A stretch of DNA of 64,000 nucleotides from Bacteroidales bacterium. Lineage in GTDB: Bacteria > Bacteroidota > Bacteroidia > Bacteroidales > JAAYJT01. Shown piece after piece: positions 8,090 through 17,677 of the stretch. A model generated the notes under the pieces. The model saw nothing but the letters and a program-made list of their open reading frames with translations, made no database searches and was not told the origin of the DNA. Every line of letters starts with the position of its first letter. The first letter of the stretch is position 1. The stretch is taken from assembly GCA_014860575.1 (NCBI GenBank), contig JACZJK010000016.1:186001-250000 (forward strand), written 5' to 3'. Both the position numbers and the translations under genes were made by a program.

Positions 8090-11000
8090 CTACTTAAACG
8101 CCTTCTCCAGCAACCCATCACCCTTTAGGTTCATGCGGCTGAAATATTCGGGAACGGGCTTGCCGGTGAGTTTATCAACATAGAGTTTTGCGAGGTATTG
8201 GCCCAGCATAAAGCCTTGTCCGCGCAAGCCGATAAACAAGCCAGCATCCACATCAAGCACCATGCGGGGTTCCACGTAATAACCGGCCCACACCGCCTGG
8301 AAACCAACGGATGAAAGGCTGGGAATCCAGTCGGTAAAAACTTCGGCGATAATCTCAATAAATTCCTTGGAGTTAATTTTCAGGTTTTTGTCGGTTTCCA
8401 TGGGTTCAATGGCGGGGGAAGCGCAGCCGATCACCTGTCCGGTTTCGGCAAGCTGCTGCCCGTAAACGGCGGTAAAACCTTTGTAATGGCGGCGGTCAAT
8501 CAGCATGGGCAAGGGCGTGCCGTTCACACCCATCATGGGCAGGCGGCGGGTGATAAAAGCCTGGTGTTTTACGGGAAACAATCCGGTTTCATGCCCCAGC
8601 TTGCGGGCAAACACATCGCCTTCGGGTCCCAAAGCATTAACAAAATGCGAAGCGTGAAACTCAATGTATTCCTTTTCGTGGTTCTGAACCAATGCAATAT
8701 ATCCTTTGCCGTTTTTGGTAACGTCAATCAGTTTGCAATCCTCCAACACCTCGCCGCCATTATCTATTCCGATCCGGCGGAGCAGGTCAACTACCCGGCC
8801 CGGAGTGGCTTGCCAGCAGTCTTCGGTAAGCAGTGCCGAAAGGTATTTTTTCAGATCCTTGCTGATGTAAGGCGATATTTCCTGGTGAAAATCTTTGGGT
8901 TCAATCATGCGTGCATTCGACCAGGCCATGGAAGCTTCCAGGGCTTTGTACATGTTCTCGTCGTGGGCGAAGGTCACATAGCGGATCGGAAGAAAATCAA
9001 TATTGCTGATGCCTTGCAGTTCCCTGAAAATTTCCAGATTGTGGCGGGCAATGTCAGAAAGTTCGGGCAAGCTGAAGTTGGGCCTGCCGCCGGCAATATT
9101 GCGCCAGGATGCGCCACGGCCAAAATTGATGAGTGTGGGCTTGAGGCCTTCTTCGGCCATGTAGCGGAAAAGGGCGCTGCCACCAATTCCACCCCCCGCA
9201 ATCAGCACCTGCACTTTTACTTTTTTAGGAGTTTTGCCAGTGATGTTGGTGATAATTTTATCGTGAACCGGGCGGGGATAAAGTTCTCCCAGCGAAACCT
9301 GGTTCGACAATGGCCCGCGTGGTGTGGGTTCGCCCACAATAGAGATTCCTGTTCCACCCAGGGTTTGCTTCAAACGCTTGATGCAGCGTTTGCCGCGGCA
9401 GGCGCCCATTCCCAAACGCGTGGTGTGTTTCACCTCATCCACAGAGATGAATTTGCGATCACCGATCACTTCACGGATTTCCTGCAGGGTCACATCATCG
9501 CAATGGCAAACGTATACATCCTCTTCCTTTTGGTAAGAGGTTTCTGTCATTTGAACCGGTACGGGATAATCGCTTTTGGCAACGAATCCTCTGATCTTGT
9601 TCAGTTCTTCGCCGTGGACATCCAGGGATTTCACACGGGCAATATGCGTTTTATTGGCCTTTTTCAGGATTTTCTCCACAATGCCTTCGCCAAGGATTTT
9701 GCCATTATTATCCACCAGGTAAACTTCGCTTTGCTCATCCACAAAATATTCGATGGGAAGGAAGAGCCAGTCTTTTTTCAGGTTATATCCGAAAATCGCG
9801 AGGCCGGGACATTGATACACGCAATCCATGCAACCCACACATTTCTCAAAATCTATTTGCGGAACCGTGCTGGTGCTGGTTTTGGTAATAGCACCGTGCG
9901 GACAGGCAAACTCGCAGGGATTGCAGGCAAAACCATACAGGCAGTCAATCTGAACATAAGGTTTTGAGATCATGCGTTCAGGGTTCGGAAGATAAGGCTC
10001 TTCAATGATTTTATGCGGGTGCTGCTGAGAGTCAATATATTCTTTTGAAACGGACAGGTAGGCGTTATAATCAATGCGTTCGTTCATTTCCTGCAGGATT
10101 TCATAAGCTACCTGCTGACCGCGCAACACTGCCGAAGTTCCTTCGCCAATGCGGATGGCATCGCCGGCGCCGTAGCATTTACGGCCAAAAATATCATTGC
10201 CCTTGATCAGGAGTTGGTCGTCGGGAACAAGACCAGTGCAGATGTTGATGGCGTCAATACCTTCGATGATCTTTTCGGTTCCCGGAATGGGCTGAAAGTT
10301 TTTGCACTCAGCAACCACGGCTCCGGTAATTCCATCATGATTTTCATTTGGAATGGCTTTCAGCAAAATATGTGAAAGCATGATCGGAATTCCCAGGCGG
10401 CGAACACGGTTGGCCTGCACCGGGAAACCGCCTTCAAAAGGCTGTGCCTCAAGAATGGCTTTCACATTAGCACCAGCCTGCATCAATTGGTAAGAAGTCA
10501 GGTAGCCAATATTTCCGGCTCCAACGGTTAGCACATTTTTACCAAGCAGCGTGAACTCGTTATTCATCATTTTCTGAACCACGGCCGCGGTGTAAACTCC
10601 TGGCAGGTCATCATTCTCAAAGGTTGGCATGAAGGGCACCGCACCTGTGGCGACCACAAGATAATCAGCATCCACGTAATAAATTTCCTCAGTCCTTACA
10701 TTTTTTATGGCGAGGCGTTTGCCGTCGAGAATATCCCAAACGGTTGAGTTCAGAAAAATACCCTCATGGTTTTCACCGGCCAGGGTTTTGGCAATATCGA
10801 ACCCACGCATACCGCCGAACTTTTTCTCTTTCTCAAAAAAGAAAAACTGATGGGTTTGCATGGTAAACTGTCCGCCAATCTGGTCGTTGTTGTCAATTAC
10901 AATATTTTCAACTCCATGCTTGTTCAGTTCTTCACGAACCGCAAGCCCTGCCGGACCAGCTCCGACAATAACAACCTGCGTTTTATACACCCACACAGGA

Positions 11001-11323
11001 TCATCCTTTTTATAATTTACAACAGGAGGCGTATAGTCTTTTGGTATTTCCTGAACCTGTTTTACCCCGTCAACAGTGGCAATGCAGATGCGTTTGATCT
11101 GGCCATCCACCAGCATTTCGCAGGCGCCACATTTCCCGATGCCGCATTCAAGACTGCGTTCACGGTTTTTAAGGCTATGGCTGTGCACGGGAAATCCGGC
11201 TTGGTGAAGCGCAGCAGCGATCGTAAAACCTTTTTCGCTGTCAATCGTTTGTCCGTTAAAATTGAAATGATGTTTTTCGCCGGTACGTATTTCAAGGATA
11301 GGGTGTTTCTCAATCTTGTGCAT
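8090..11323 (-). CDS. Single-chain multi-cofactor FAD/Fe-S amine or amino-acid dehydrogenase (HcnABC/SoxAB-like fusion)
   Basis: A 1077-residue cytoplasmic oxidoreductase made of parts that are normally separate subunits. In order: a [2Fe-2S] plant-type ferredoxin module (C60, C65, C68, C80); a pyridine-nucleotide-disulfide type FAD module with GAGPAG at 121-126 and a second Rossmann GAGNIG at 268-273; a two-cluster 4Fe-4S ferredoxin insert (C461, C467, C470, C474 and C495, C498, C501, C505); a BFD-like [2Fe-2S] module (C606, C608, C642, C647); and a C-terminal DAO-family FAD module (GGGIGG at 710-715). The same modules occur in hydrogen cyanide synthase HcnABC, sarcosine oxidase alpha/beta and archaeal dye-linked proline dehydrogenase. 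The likely reaction is oxidation of an amino acid or secondary amine at the DAO flavin, with electrons passed through Fe-S centres to the second flavin or an external acceptor. The substrate is unknown. The gene appears monocistronic and divergent from the GT5 gene. Confidence 0.85.
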   Translation of the reverse strand: MHKIEKHPILEIRTGEKHHFNFNGQTIDSEKGFTIAAALHQAGFPVHSHSLKNRERSLECGIGKCGACEMLVDGQIKRICIATVDGVKQVQEIPKDYTPPVVNYKKDDPVWVYKTQVVIVGAGPAGLAVREELNKHGVENIVIDNNDQIGGQFTMQTHQFFFFEKEKKFGGMRGFDIAKTLAGENHEGIFLNSTVWDILDGKRLAIKNVRTEEIYYVDADYLVVATGAVPFMPTFENDDLPGVYTAAVVQKMMNNEFTLLGKNVLTVGAGNIGYLTSYQLMQAGANVKAILEAQPFEGGFPVQANRVRRLGIPIMLSHILLKAIPNENHDGITGAVVAECKNFQPIPGTEKIIEGIDAINICTGLVPDDQLLIKGNDIFGRKCYGAGDAIRIGEGTSAVLRGQQVAYEILQEMNERIDYNAYLSVSKEYIDSQQHPHKIIEEPYLPNPERMISKPYVQIDCLYGFACNPCEFACPHGAITKTSTSTVPQIDFEKCVGCMDCVYQCPGLAIFGYNLKKDWLFLPIEYFVDEQSEVYLVDNNGKILGEGIVEKILKKANKTHIARVKSLDVHGEELNKIRGFVAKSDYPVPVQMTETSYQKEEDVYVCHCDDVTLQEIREVIGDRKFISVDEVKHTTRLGMGACRGKRCIKRLKQTLGGTGISIVGEPTPRGPLSNQVSLGELYPRPVHDKIITNITGKTPKKVKVQVLIAGGGIGGSALFRYMAEEGLKPTLINFGRGASWRNIAGGRPNFSLPELSDIARHNLEIFRELQGISNIDFLPIRYVTFAHDENMYKALEASMAWSNARMIEPKDFHQEISPYISKDLKKYLSALLTEDCWQATPGRVVDLLRRIGIDNGGEVLEDCKLIDVTKNGKGYIALVQNHEKEYIEFHASHFVNALGPEGDVFARKLGHETGLFPVKHQAFITRRLPMMGVNGTPLPMLIDRRHYKGFTAVYGQQLAETGQVIGCASPAIEPMETDKNLKINSKEFIEIIAEVFTDWIPSLSSVGFQAVWAGYYVEPRMVLDVDAGLFIGLRGQGFMLGQYLAKLYVDKLTGKPVPEYFSRMNLKGDGLLEKAFK

Positions 11324-11517
11324 AGGATATAGGTGTGATGAGTGATGCTAAAGTATGCTAACTGAACGAGTTGATGTTTAATGCAGGATTTAAACAAAAG
11401 TTGTGCAAAATTACAGGATTTTATAGTACGCTGCTTCCCGGGAAAACTTAAATTGCCCAAGATTTTGAGAATCAACATAGCAAAATGCCTGGGTTAAAAA
11501 CACAGCGATTTTTTTAA

Positions 11518-11525
11518 TACCTTTG
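11518..11525 (+). promoter_or_regulatory. -7 promoter element upstream of the GT5-domain gene
   Basis: TACCTTTG matches the Bacteroidota TAnnTTTG element, 37 bp before the ATG at 11563. No good TTG is seen at the -33 position. Confidence 0.5.
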
Positions 11526-11562
11526 CAAATCTTAATCTTAAGGAATCTCATTTCTTCTTATC

Positions 11563-12390
11563 ATGGAAAAAGTTAAAGTTCTTTTTGTTTCGCATGACAT
11601 CACCCCTTATTTGAAAGAAAGCCACATGGGTTTGATTTCCAGGCACCTTCCACAGGGAATTCAGGAAAAGGGGCGCGAAATCAGAACATTCATGCCCCGC
11701 TTTGGCAATATCAATGAGCGCCGGAACCAACTTCACGAAGTGATTCGTTTGTCGGGGATGAACCTGATCATCAACGATAACGACCATCCTTTGATCATCA
11801 AGGTGGCTTCGATCCAATCGGCCCGCATGCAGGTTTACTTTATTGATAACGAAGATTATTTTAACAGGAAGTTCATCTTCAGGGATAAAGCTGGAAAATT
11901 TTACAAAGACAACGATGAAAGGGCAATCTTTTTCTCAAGAGGTGTGTTGGAAACAGTTAAAAAACTTGGCTGGCCACCCGATTTGATTCATTGTCATGGC
12001 TGGCTTGGCAGCCTGGTTCCGCTTTATGTGAAAACCGCCTACAGGGACAATCCTGTGTTTTCCGAATCCAAAGTGGTCTTTTCAGTTTACAACGATGATT
12101 TCGAAGAAATAATCAGCAAAGATTTTCCAAAAAAAATCAAACTTCCCGGCATTTCTTTAAAAGACCTCAAACACTATAAAAAGCCTACCTACGTTAGTAT
12201 GATCAAAGCTGCTATTGATTTTTCAGATGCAGTGGTTATGGGACATCAGCAAATTCACCCTGAGATTAACCAGTACATCATCGAATCGGGCAAGCCGGTA
12301 CTCAGTTATCTATCCGGGCCTGATTATATTGATGTTTACAACAAGTTCTATGATGAATTGCTTGTTCCGGAAACTGCAGCGAAGAAATAG
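11563..12390 (+). CDS. Glycogen/starch synthase N-terminal (GT5) domain protein, short form
   Basis: A 275-residue cytoplasmic protein resembling only the N-terminal Rossmann domain of glycogen synthase: VKVLFVSHDITPY at residues 4-16, then MPRFGNINER, then DLIHCHGWLGSLVPLYVKT near 142-160. Full-length GT5 enzymes are about 480 residues and bind ADP-glucose with the C-terminal domain, which is absent here. The N-terminal KxGGL motif is replaced by KESHMGL, so I doubt autonomous glycogen synthase activity. Proteins of this short type occur next to DUF4270 lipoprotein and glmS genes in Bacteroidota, as here. A regulatory or scaffold role in cell-envelope sugar metabolism is possible but inferred only from neighbours. 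Confidence 0.75.
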   Translation: MEKVKVLFVSHDITPYLKESHMGLISRHLPQGIQEKGREIRTFMPRFGNINERRNQLHEVIRLSGMNLIINDNDHPLIIKVASIQSARMQVYFIDNEDYFNRKFIFRDKAGKFYKDNDERAIFFSRGVLETVKKLGWPPDLIHCHGWLGSLVPLYVKTAYRDNPVFSESKVVFSVYNDDFEEIISKDFPKKIKLPGISLKDLKHYKKPTYVSMIKAAIDFSDAVVMGHQQIHPEINQYIIESGKPVLSYLSGPDYIDVYNKFYDELLVPETAAKK

Positions 12391-12420
12391 CGATCGTATA
12401 ACTACTTAAATCAACCCATC

Positions 12421-13761
12421 TTGAATAAAACGATGAACCTTAGCACGTTTAGATTTTTTGCGCTTGCTACCCTGGCTCTATGGCTTGGATCCTGTACTAA
12501 AGATGAAAATAAAATCGGCCTTGATATTCTACCCCCAGGCGAAGAATTGTTGCTTTCTTATACCGATACGATTACCGCTGTTGTTTACTCTTACAGGGAA
12601 GATTCGGTTAGGACCGATGAACTGTCAACAAGTCTTCTCGGGAGTTACTTCGATCCGGTTTTTGGCAAAACCACTGCAAGTGTTTTTACTGAGATCCGGC
12701 TTTCAACAGTAAAGCTTGATTTTGGCGAAGGAGCCGTTATAGACTCATTGATATTGAAACTCGCCTATCAAAATGTATATGGCGATTCATCAACCGTACA
12801 AACTTTCAGGGTGTTTGAACTTACAGAGAATATAAATATTGATAGTGCTTACTTTTCTAACCAGATGAGTGCTTACCAGGCCAGTGAGTTAGGATCTGTA
12901 ACAATGGCGCCGCTTATTGACAGCATTTTGGTTGATACCGTAAAGGTAGCTCCATACCTCAGAATCCCACTCAACCAAGCGATGGCGAATAAATTACTAT
13001 CAGCAGATAGTACTCACTTTGAATCAAACGAGAAATTTGTTCAATTTTTCAAAGGATTATATATTACTGCCGATCCGGTGAATATGAGCGGACAAGGCGC
13101 TCTATTGACTTATAATCTTCTCTCAACAGCTTCAAGCCTCACAGCTTATTACCATAATAACGAAAAGGATTCGTTGCAATACACTTTTAGCATCACCAGC
13201 GCTTCTGCCAGATACAGTCATTACGAACACTATGACTATGCTGATGCAGATCAATTGTTCAGACAGCAGGTAATTGATGGTGACACAGCATTAGGTTCTG
13301 AAAAGGTTTATCTGCAAGCGCTTGGTGGCGTAAGAACCTATCTTCGCTTCCCCGGACTTTCCACACTTGGTTCGCAAATAGGTTCGGGAAACAGGGCAAT
13401 GATTTCAGTTAATGAAGCGCAGTTAATCTTCAATCTCCAGGAAACAAGTCCGGCCGTGTCGCCTCCTTCCCGTATCATCATCGGAAAAAACGTAGATGCT
13501 GATGGAACAACAACTGTGCTGGCTGATCAGATTGAAGGCGAAAGTTATTTCGGAGGTTTTTACGAAAGTGATTCACTCCAATATCGTTTCCGTTTGAGCC
13601 GTTACGTTCAGCAAACCTTGCTCAAACCTGACGAAGATGAATTTGGCCTGGTTCTGCTAATCCCTAATGCATCGTTTGCTCCCCAAAGGGTGATCTTAAA
13701 CGGTGGCGCTTCCGAAACCGGACGAATTAAACTGGCAATAACTTATACCATAGTGGAATAG
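12421..13761 (+). CDS. DUF4270 family lipoprotein
   Basis: A 446-residue lipoprotein of the DUF4270 family; function unknown. A TTG start at 12421 gives MNKTMNLSTFRFFALATLAL then the lipobox LGSC near residue 25. An ATG at 12433 is an equally plausible start and keeps the signal peptide. After the Cys comes the family opening (KIGLDILPPG). The body is strand-rich, with repeated DSLILKLAY and LRFPGLSTLG patterns typical of surface-exposed beta domains. It is 30 bp downstream of the GT5-domain gene and upstream of glmS, so it is probably in the same operon. Confidence 0.8.
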   Translation: MNKTMNLSTFRFFALATLALWLGSCTKDENKIGLDILPPGEELLLSYTDTITAVVYSYREDSVRTDELSTSLLGSYFDPVFGKTTASVFTEIRLSTVKLDFGEGAVIDSLILKLAYQNVYGDSSTVQTFRVFELTENINIDSAYFSNQMSAYQASELGSVTMAPLIDSILVDTVKVAPYLRIPLNQAMANKLLSADSTHFESNEKFVQFFKGLYITADPVNMSGQGALLTYNLLSTASSLTAYYHNNEKDSLQYTFSITSASARYSHYEHYDYADADQLFRQQVIDGDTALGSEKVYLQALGGVRTYLRFPGLSTLGSQIGSGNRAMISVNEAQLIFNLQETSPAVSPPSRIIIGKNVDADGTTTVLADQIEGESYFGGFYESDSLQYRFRLSRYVQQTLLKPDEDEFGLVLLIPNASFAPQRVILNGGASETGRIKLAITYTIVE

Positions 13762-13873
13762 CATTGTACCGGTAAAGTTTCAAGTGAAAACCTGAAAATT
13801 CTTTTTCATTGTCCGGATAGCAAGGCTTTTTACTCGTTAGAACCAGGAAAGCATAAGCCGGTATTTTTTCAAC

Positions 13874-13881
13874 TACTTTTG
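13874..13881 (+). promoter_or_regulatory. Possible -7 promoter element of glmS
   Basis: TACTTTTG fits TAnnTTTG and lies 18 bp before the glmS ATG. A TTG at the -33 position is missing, so this is a weak call. Confidence 0.4.
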
Positions 13882-13899
13882 TGAATTAAAAATCAGATT

Positions 13900-15738
13900 A
13901 TGTGCGGAATTGTAGCTTATATGGGTCAAAGGCAAGCATATCCTTTATTGATGAAAGGATTGCATCGCCTGGAATACAGAGGATACGACAGCGCAGGTGT
14001 GGCATTGCTTGATGGAAGCCTGCGATTATATAAACACCAGGGGAAAGTTGCCGATTTGGAGGCCTTTGTTAAAGGGAAGGATGTTTCCGGCAACCTGGGT
14101 ATGGCTCACACCCGATGGGCTACTCATGGTGAACCCAACAACGTGAATGCCCACCCACATCAATCACCCACCAGCAACCTCGCCATTATTCACAATGGAA
14201 TTATTGAAAATTATGCATCACTCAAACTTGAGTTGCTGGCACGCGGTTATGAGTTTAAAAGCGAAACCGATACCGAAGTCCTTATCCATCTCATCGAAGA
14301 TATTCAGATAAATGAAAATGTTGATCTTGTAAAAGCTGTTCAGATTGCATTGAACCAGGTTGTGGGAGCGTATGCCATTGTTATCCTCTCAAAAGGTGAT
14401 CCTGACCTCATGATTGCCGCCCGAAAAGCCAGCCCGCTGGTTGTGGGCATTGGTGAAAACGAATTCTTTGTGGCATCCGATGCAACGCCTATCGTTGAGT
14501 ATACCCGTGATGTGGTTTATCTTGATGATGAAGAAATAGCAATTATACGTCGTAACGAGGGGCTTAAAATCCGAACAATTGCCAACATTGAAAAAACGCC
14601 TTATCTGCAAAAACTGGAGCTTAACCTGAGCCAATTGGAAAAAGGTGGATTTGATCATTTCATGCTGAAGGAAATCTATGAGCAGCCCCGTTCCATCCGC
14701 GACAGCATGAGAGGCCGGATAAAGCTTAATGAAGGGATTGTTGCTCTTGGCGGGATTTTAGAATACGAACAGAAACTGGTAAATGCCCGCCGAATTCTTA
14801 TTGTAGCATGCGGAACTTCGTGGCATGCGGGTTTGGTAGGCGAGCACCTGATTGAAGAACTTGCGCGTATTCCGGTGGAGGTTGAATATGCGTCTGAGTT
14901 CAGATACCGGAACCCGTTGATCTACGAAGACGATGTTGTAATTGCCATTTCCCAATCAGGAGAAACCGCTGATACATTGGCTGCCATAGAGTTGGCCAAA
15001 TCAAAAGGTGCAACCATCATCGGCATCTGCAATGTTGTTGGAAGTTCGATAGCACGTGCCACCCATGCCGGTTCATATACGCACGCCGGCCCTGAAATAG
15101 GCGTTGCTTCAACCAAAGCTTTTACAGCCCAGGTTACTGTGCTGGCCATGCTGGCGCTGCGTCTTGCCAACAAAAGAGGATCAATCTCGCATTCCCGCTT
15201 TCACCAACTGCTGCATGAATTGGATTCTATTCCCGAAAAAGTTGAAAAGGTATTGGCTTCGAACCAACATATTAAAGACATTGCCTTTAAGTTTAAAGAT
15301 GCCAAAAATGCCCTTTACCTTGGGCGGGGATGCAATTTCCCAGTTGCGCTTGAAGGCGCACTGAAACTCAAAGAGATATCTTACATTCATGCCGAAGGTT
15401 ACCCAGCGGCGGAAATGAAGCATGGCCCTATCGCCCTTATTGACAAAGAAATGCCCGTGGTAGTTGTGGCCACCAATAAAACCATTTATGATAAGGTTGC
15501 AAGCAATATCCAGGAAGTGAAAGCGCGGAAAGGAATTATCATCGCCATTGTGAATGAAGGGGATACAACCATTGAAGAAATGGCTGATTACTCAATTGAA
15601 GTGCCTGAAACAGATGAATTGCTTTCTCCCCTGGTTGCTACTATTCCGTTGCAATTGTTTTCATACCATATTGCTGTAATGCGGGGCTGTAACGTTGATC
15701 AGCCGCGGAACCTGGCCAAGTCGGTTACTGTTGAGTAG
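13900..15738 (+). CDS. glmS: Glutamine--fructose-6-phosphate aminotransferase (isomerizing)
   Basis: GlmS converts fructose-6-phosphate and glutamine to glucosamine-6-phosphate, the first committed step toward UDP-GlcNAc for peptidoglycan and lipid A. The 612 residues match the family. Cys2 (MCGIVAYMG) is the N-terminal nucleophile of the glutaminase domain, followed by HRLEYRGYDSAG near 22-33 and AHTRWATHGEPN near 68. Two SIS sugar-isomerase domains follow (CGTSWHAG and SQSGETADT near 305-355). The C-terminal DQPRNLAKSVTVE is the conserved family tail with the Schiff-base Lys. Its 3' end overlaps the convergent protease gene by 14 bp. Confidence 0.97.
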   Translation: MCGIVAYMGQRQAYPLLMKGLHRLEYRGYDSAGVALLDGSLRLYKHQGKVADLEAFVKGKDVSGNLGMAHTRWATHGEPNNVNAHPHQSPTSNLAIIHNGIIENYASLKLELLARGYEFKSETDTEVLIHLIEDIQINENVDLVKAVQIALNQVVGAYAIVILSKGDPDLMIAARKASPLVVGIGENEFFVASDATPIVEYTRDVVYLDDEEIAIIRRNEGLKIRTIANIEKTPYLQKLELNLSQLEKGGFDHFMLKEIYEQPRSIRDSMRGRIKLNEGIVALGGILEYEQKLVNARRILIVACGTSWHAGLVGEHLIEELARIPVEVEYASEFRYRNPLIYEDDVVIAISQSGETADTLAAIELAKSKGATIIGICNVVGSSIARATHAGSYTHAGPEIGVASTKAFTAQVTVLAMLALRLANKRGSISHSRFHQLLHELDSIPEKVEKVLASNQHIKDIAFKFKDAKNALYLGRGCNFPVALEGALKLKEISYIHAEGYPAAEMKHGPIALIDKEMPVVVVATNKTIYDKVASNIQEVKARKGIIIAIVNEGDTTIEEMADYSIEVPETDELLSPLVATIPLQLFSYHIAVMRGCNVDQPRNLAKSVTVE

Positions 15739-17392
15739 TTCCTGCCAAAGCCAATGGTACGGGACTTCCGATATTCCAGGTATTCAAAGCTTCAGTAGCT
15801 CTATTAAAGATCTTATCGGTTTCAAGGAAAATGGGATAAAAGCCTTCGTCATCAAATATATTTCTTGCAATATATGATTTCAGAAGATGGTTGATCCTTT
15901 CCTTTGATTGTTGTATGCTTTTTTTCTCGGTCTTCGCATCCTGACTTTCGGCGTATGAAACAAAATCATTGAAAACGGCATCAGTGATCTGGAAATCTTT
16001 GTTGTATACCCCGGGATCAGGATATTTTTTCAGGGCTTCGCGCTGTGAATCAGTGTAATCGAAGGCAAATTGGTAAATAAGCCCCTGGTTTGCCACTGTG
16101 TTGAAATAAGTGAGATTTTCATCCCGTTCAATCGTTACATAGATATCGGGCATGATACCACCGCCGCCATAAACAACCCTTCCACCAGCGGTAGCATATT
16201 TCAGTGAATCGTTGAACTCAATACTTTCAGGATCGTCCAACTCGCCACTGGCAACACGGTTGTAAAAATCGTGGTAATAGTCATCCAAACCGTTATCGTA
16301 GGGTTTTTGAATGCTGCGGCCGGCAGGAGTATAGTATCTTGCAACCGTAAGCCTTACAACGGAACCATCGAAGAGATCCAACTGTTCCTGAACAAGGCCT
16401 TTCCCAAATGAACGCCGTCCAACAACCAAACCACGGTCGTTGTCCTGGATTGCACCAGCAATGATCTCACTTGCCGAAGCTGAACCTTCATCAATCAGCA
16501 CCACCAAAGGAAGGTTAATAAATGAGCCTTTTCCGGTTGAATAGGCCATCTGTCGGGGCCGGTTATGCCCTTCGGTATAAACGATGAGTTTCTCTTTTTC
16601 AAGAAATTCGTCGGTAACCCTGATGGCAGCCTGAAGGTAGCCTCCTGAGTTGCCCCTGAGATCAAAGATCAGTTTCTGCATGCCTTCTTTTTTAAGATCG
16701 CCCATTGCAGTGAGGAGTTCCTCGTGGGTAGTGGCAGAGAATTTACTGAGTTTGATGTAACCTACTGAGTCGTTCACCATAAATGAAATGTCAATGCTGT
16801 AAGTTGGGATAACATCACGAATGATAGACAGATCAATAAGTTCAGATACTCCGCGACGGTAAATGCTCACATTTACCTTAGATCCTTTCTCACCTTTGAG
16901 TAAGCGCACCACATCCCTGTCAATCATGTTAACACCTGCAACCAGGCTGTCGTCAACCCTTACTATGCGGTCTCCGGCCATGAGTCCGGCCCGTTCTGAT
17001 GGCCCACCAACGATGGTTTGGATCACGGTACAGGAATCCCTTTCCATCCTGAATTGTATGCCAATTCCTTCGAAGGCACCCAGCAATGGTTCATTCACGT
17101 CGGCAAAATCTTCGGCGCTGATAAACTGCGAATGTGGATCAAGGCTTTTGAGCACTCCTTCAATCGCATCTTTTTCGAGTAATGATTTATCCACCGGATC
17201 AACATAATCCTGCAGGATGAATTGGATAACATCATTCACCTTGTTGTATCGCGAAGGCTGCAGCAGGGAAACAGTTCCCTGGTTGACCGGTGAAACCCGT
17301 ATGAGCCGGCTTCCCAGAAAAATGCCGGCAATTACGCTAATCGCGATGATAATAGGGAAGTATATAATGAATCGGGAAAAAATTGGTTTCAT
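15725..17392 (-). CDS. C-terminal processing protease (S41 family, PDZ)
   Basis: A 555-residue CtpA/Prc-type serine protease, membrane-anchored by one N-terminal helix (about residues 9-27, IIYFPIIIAISVIAGIFLG) and acting in the periplasm. A PDZ domain (about 105-190, with GIGIQFRMERD and GLMAGDRIVRVDD) precedes the protease core. The catalytic pair is S306 (GSASASE) and K331 (SFGKGLVQ), 25 residues apart as expected. Such enzymes trim C-termini of envelope proteins; the substrate is unknown. The stop overlaps the glmS stop by 14 bp on the opposite strand. A tRNA-Leu gene with its own terminator lies just upstream. Confidence 0.93.
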   Translation of the reverse strand: MKPIFSRFIIYFPIIIAISVIAGIFLGSRLIRVSPVNQGTVSLLQPSRYNKVNDVIQFILQDYVDPVDKSLLEKDAIEGVLKSLDPHSQFISAEDFADVNEPLLGAFEGIGIQFRMERDSCTVIQTIVGGPSERAGLMAGDRIVRVDDSLVAGVNMIDRDVVRLLKGEKGSKVNVSIYRRGVSELIDLSIIRDVIPTYSIDISFMVNDSVGYIKLSKFSATTHEELLTAMGDLKKEGMQKLIFDLRGNSGGYLQAAIRVTDEFLEKEKLIVYTEGHNRPRQMAYSTGKGSFINLPLVVLIDEGSASASEIIAGAIQDNDRGLVVGRRSFGKGLVQEQLDLFDGSVVRLTVARYYTPAGRSIQKPYDNGLDDYYHDFYNRVASGELDDPESIEFNDSLKYATAGGRVVYGGGGIMPDIYVTIERDENLTYFNTVANQGLIYQFAFDYTDSQREALKKYPDPGVYNKDFQITDAVFNDFVSYAESQDAKTEKKSIQQSKERINHLLKSYIARNIFDDEGFYPIFLETDKIFNRATEALNTWNIGSPVPLALAGTTQQ

Positions 17393-17466
17393 AAGAATGA
17401 TTTAAGGATCAGATAAGTAAGTAACGAAGTTTCATACCGGTTTATTTAATAGGGACTAAAAGAAAC

Positions 17467-17492
17467 AAAAAAAGCTTTCAGATGCTGAAAGC
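17467..17492 (-). terminator. Rho-independent terminator of tRNA-Leu
   Basis: A perfect 8-bp stem (GCTTTCAG / CTGAAAGC, 17474-17481 and 17485-17492) with a 3-base loop. On the minus strand it is followed by seven T residues (17473-17467). It starts 13 bp after the tRNA 3' end. Confidence 0.88.
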
Positions 17493-17504
17493 CTTTTTTC
17501 GCTG

Positions 17505-17588
17505 TACCCGGAGCCGGAATCGAACCGGCACGGGAATTACCCCATTGGTTTTTGAGACCAACGCGTCTACCTATTCCGCCATCCGGGC
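17505..17588 (-). tRNA. tRNA-Leu (CAA)
   Basis: An 84-base minus-strand tRNA. The acceptor arms GCCCGGA and TCCGGGT pair (one G-U at the end) and the discriminator is A; CCA is not encoded. The anticodon stem TTGGT/ACCAA encloses the loop CTCAAAA, giving anticodon CAA. A long class II variable arm (GGGGTAATTCCC) and the T-arm GCCGGTTCGATTCCGGC confirm a leucine tRNA. Confidence 0.95.
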
Positions 17589-17677
17589 ATCAAAAGAACT
17601 TTGTCGTTTTTAAACGAGGTGCAAAGATAGTAAAAACAGCATTCTGAAATATCTTTGCTTCAATTCATATCATAAAT

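Noticed and set aside
8486-9967. A 493-codon open frame on the plus strand, antisense to the oxidoreductase gene
   Set aside because: It lies entirely within a well-supported gene, has no recognisable domain, and its residue composition mirrors the opposite strand. It is a shadow frame.
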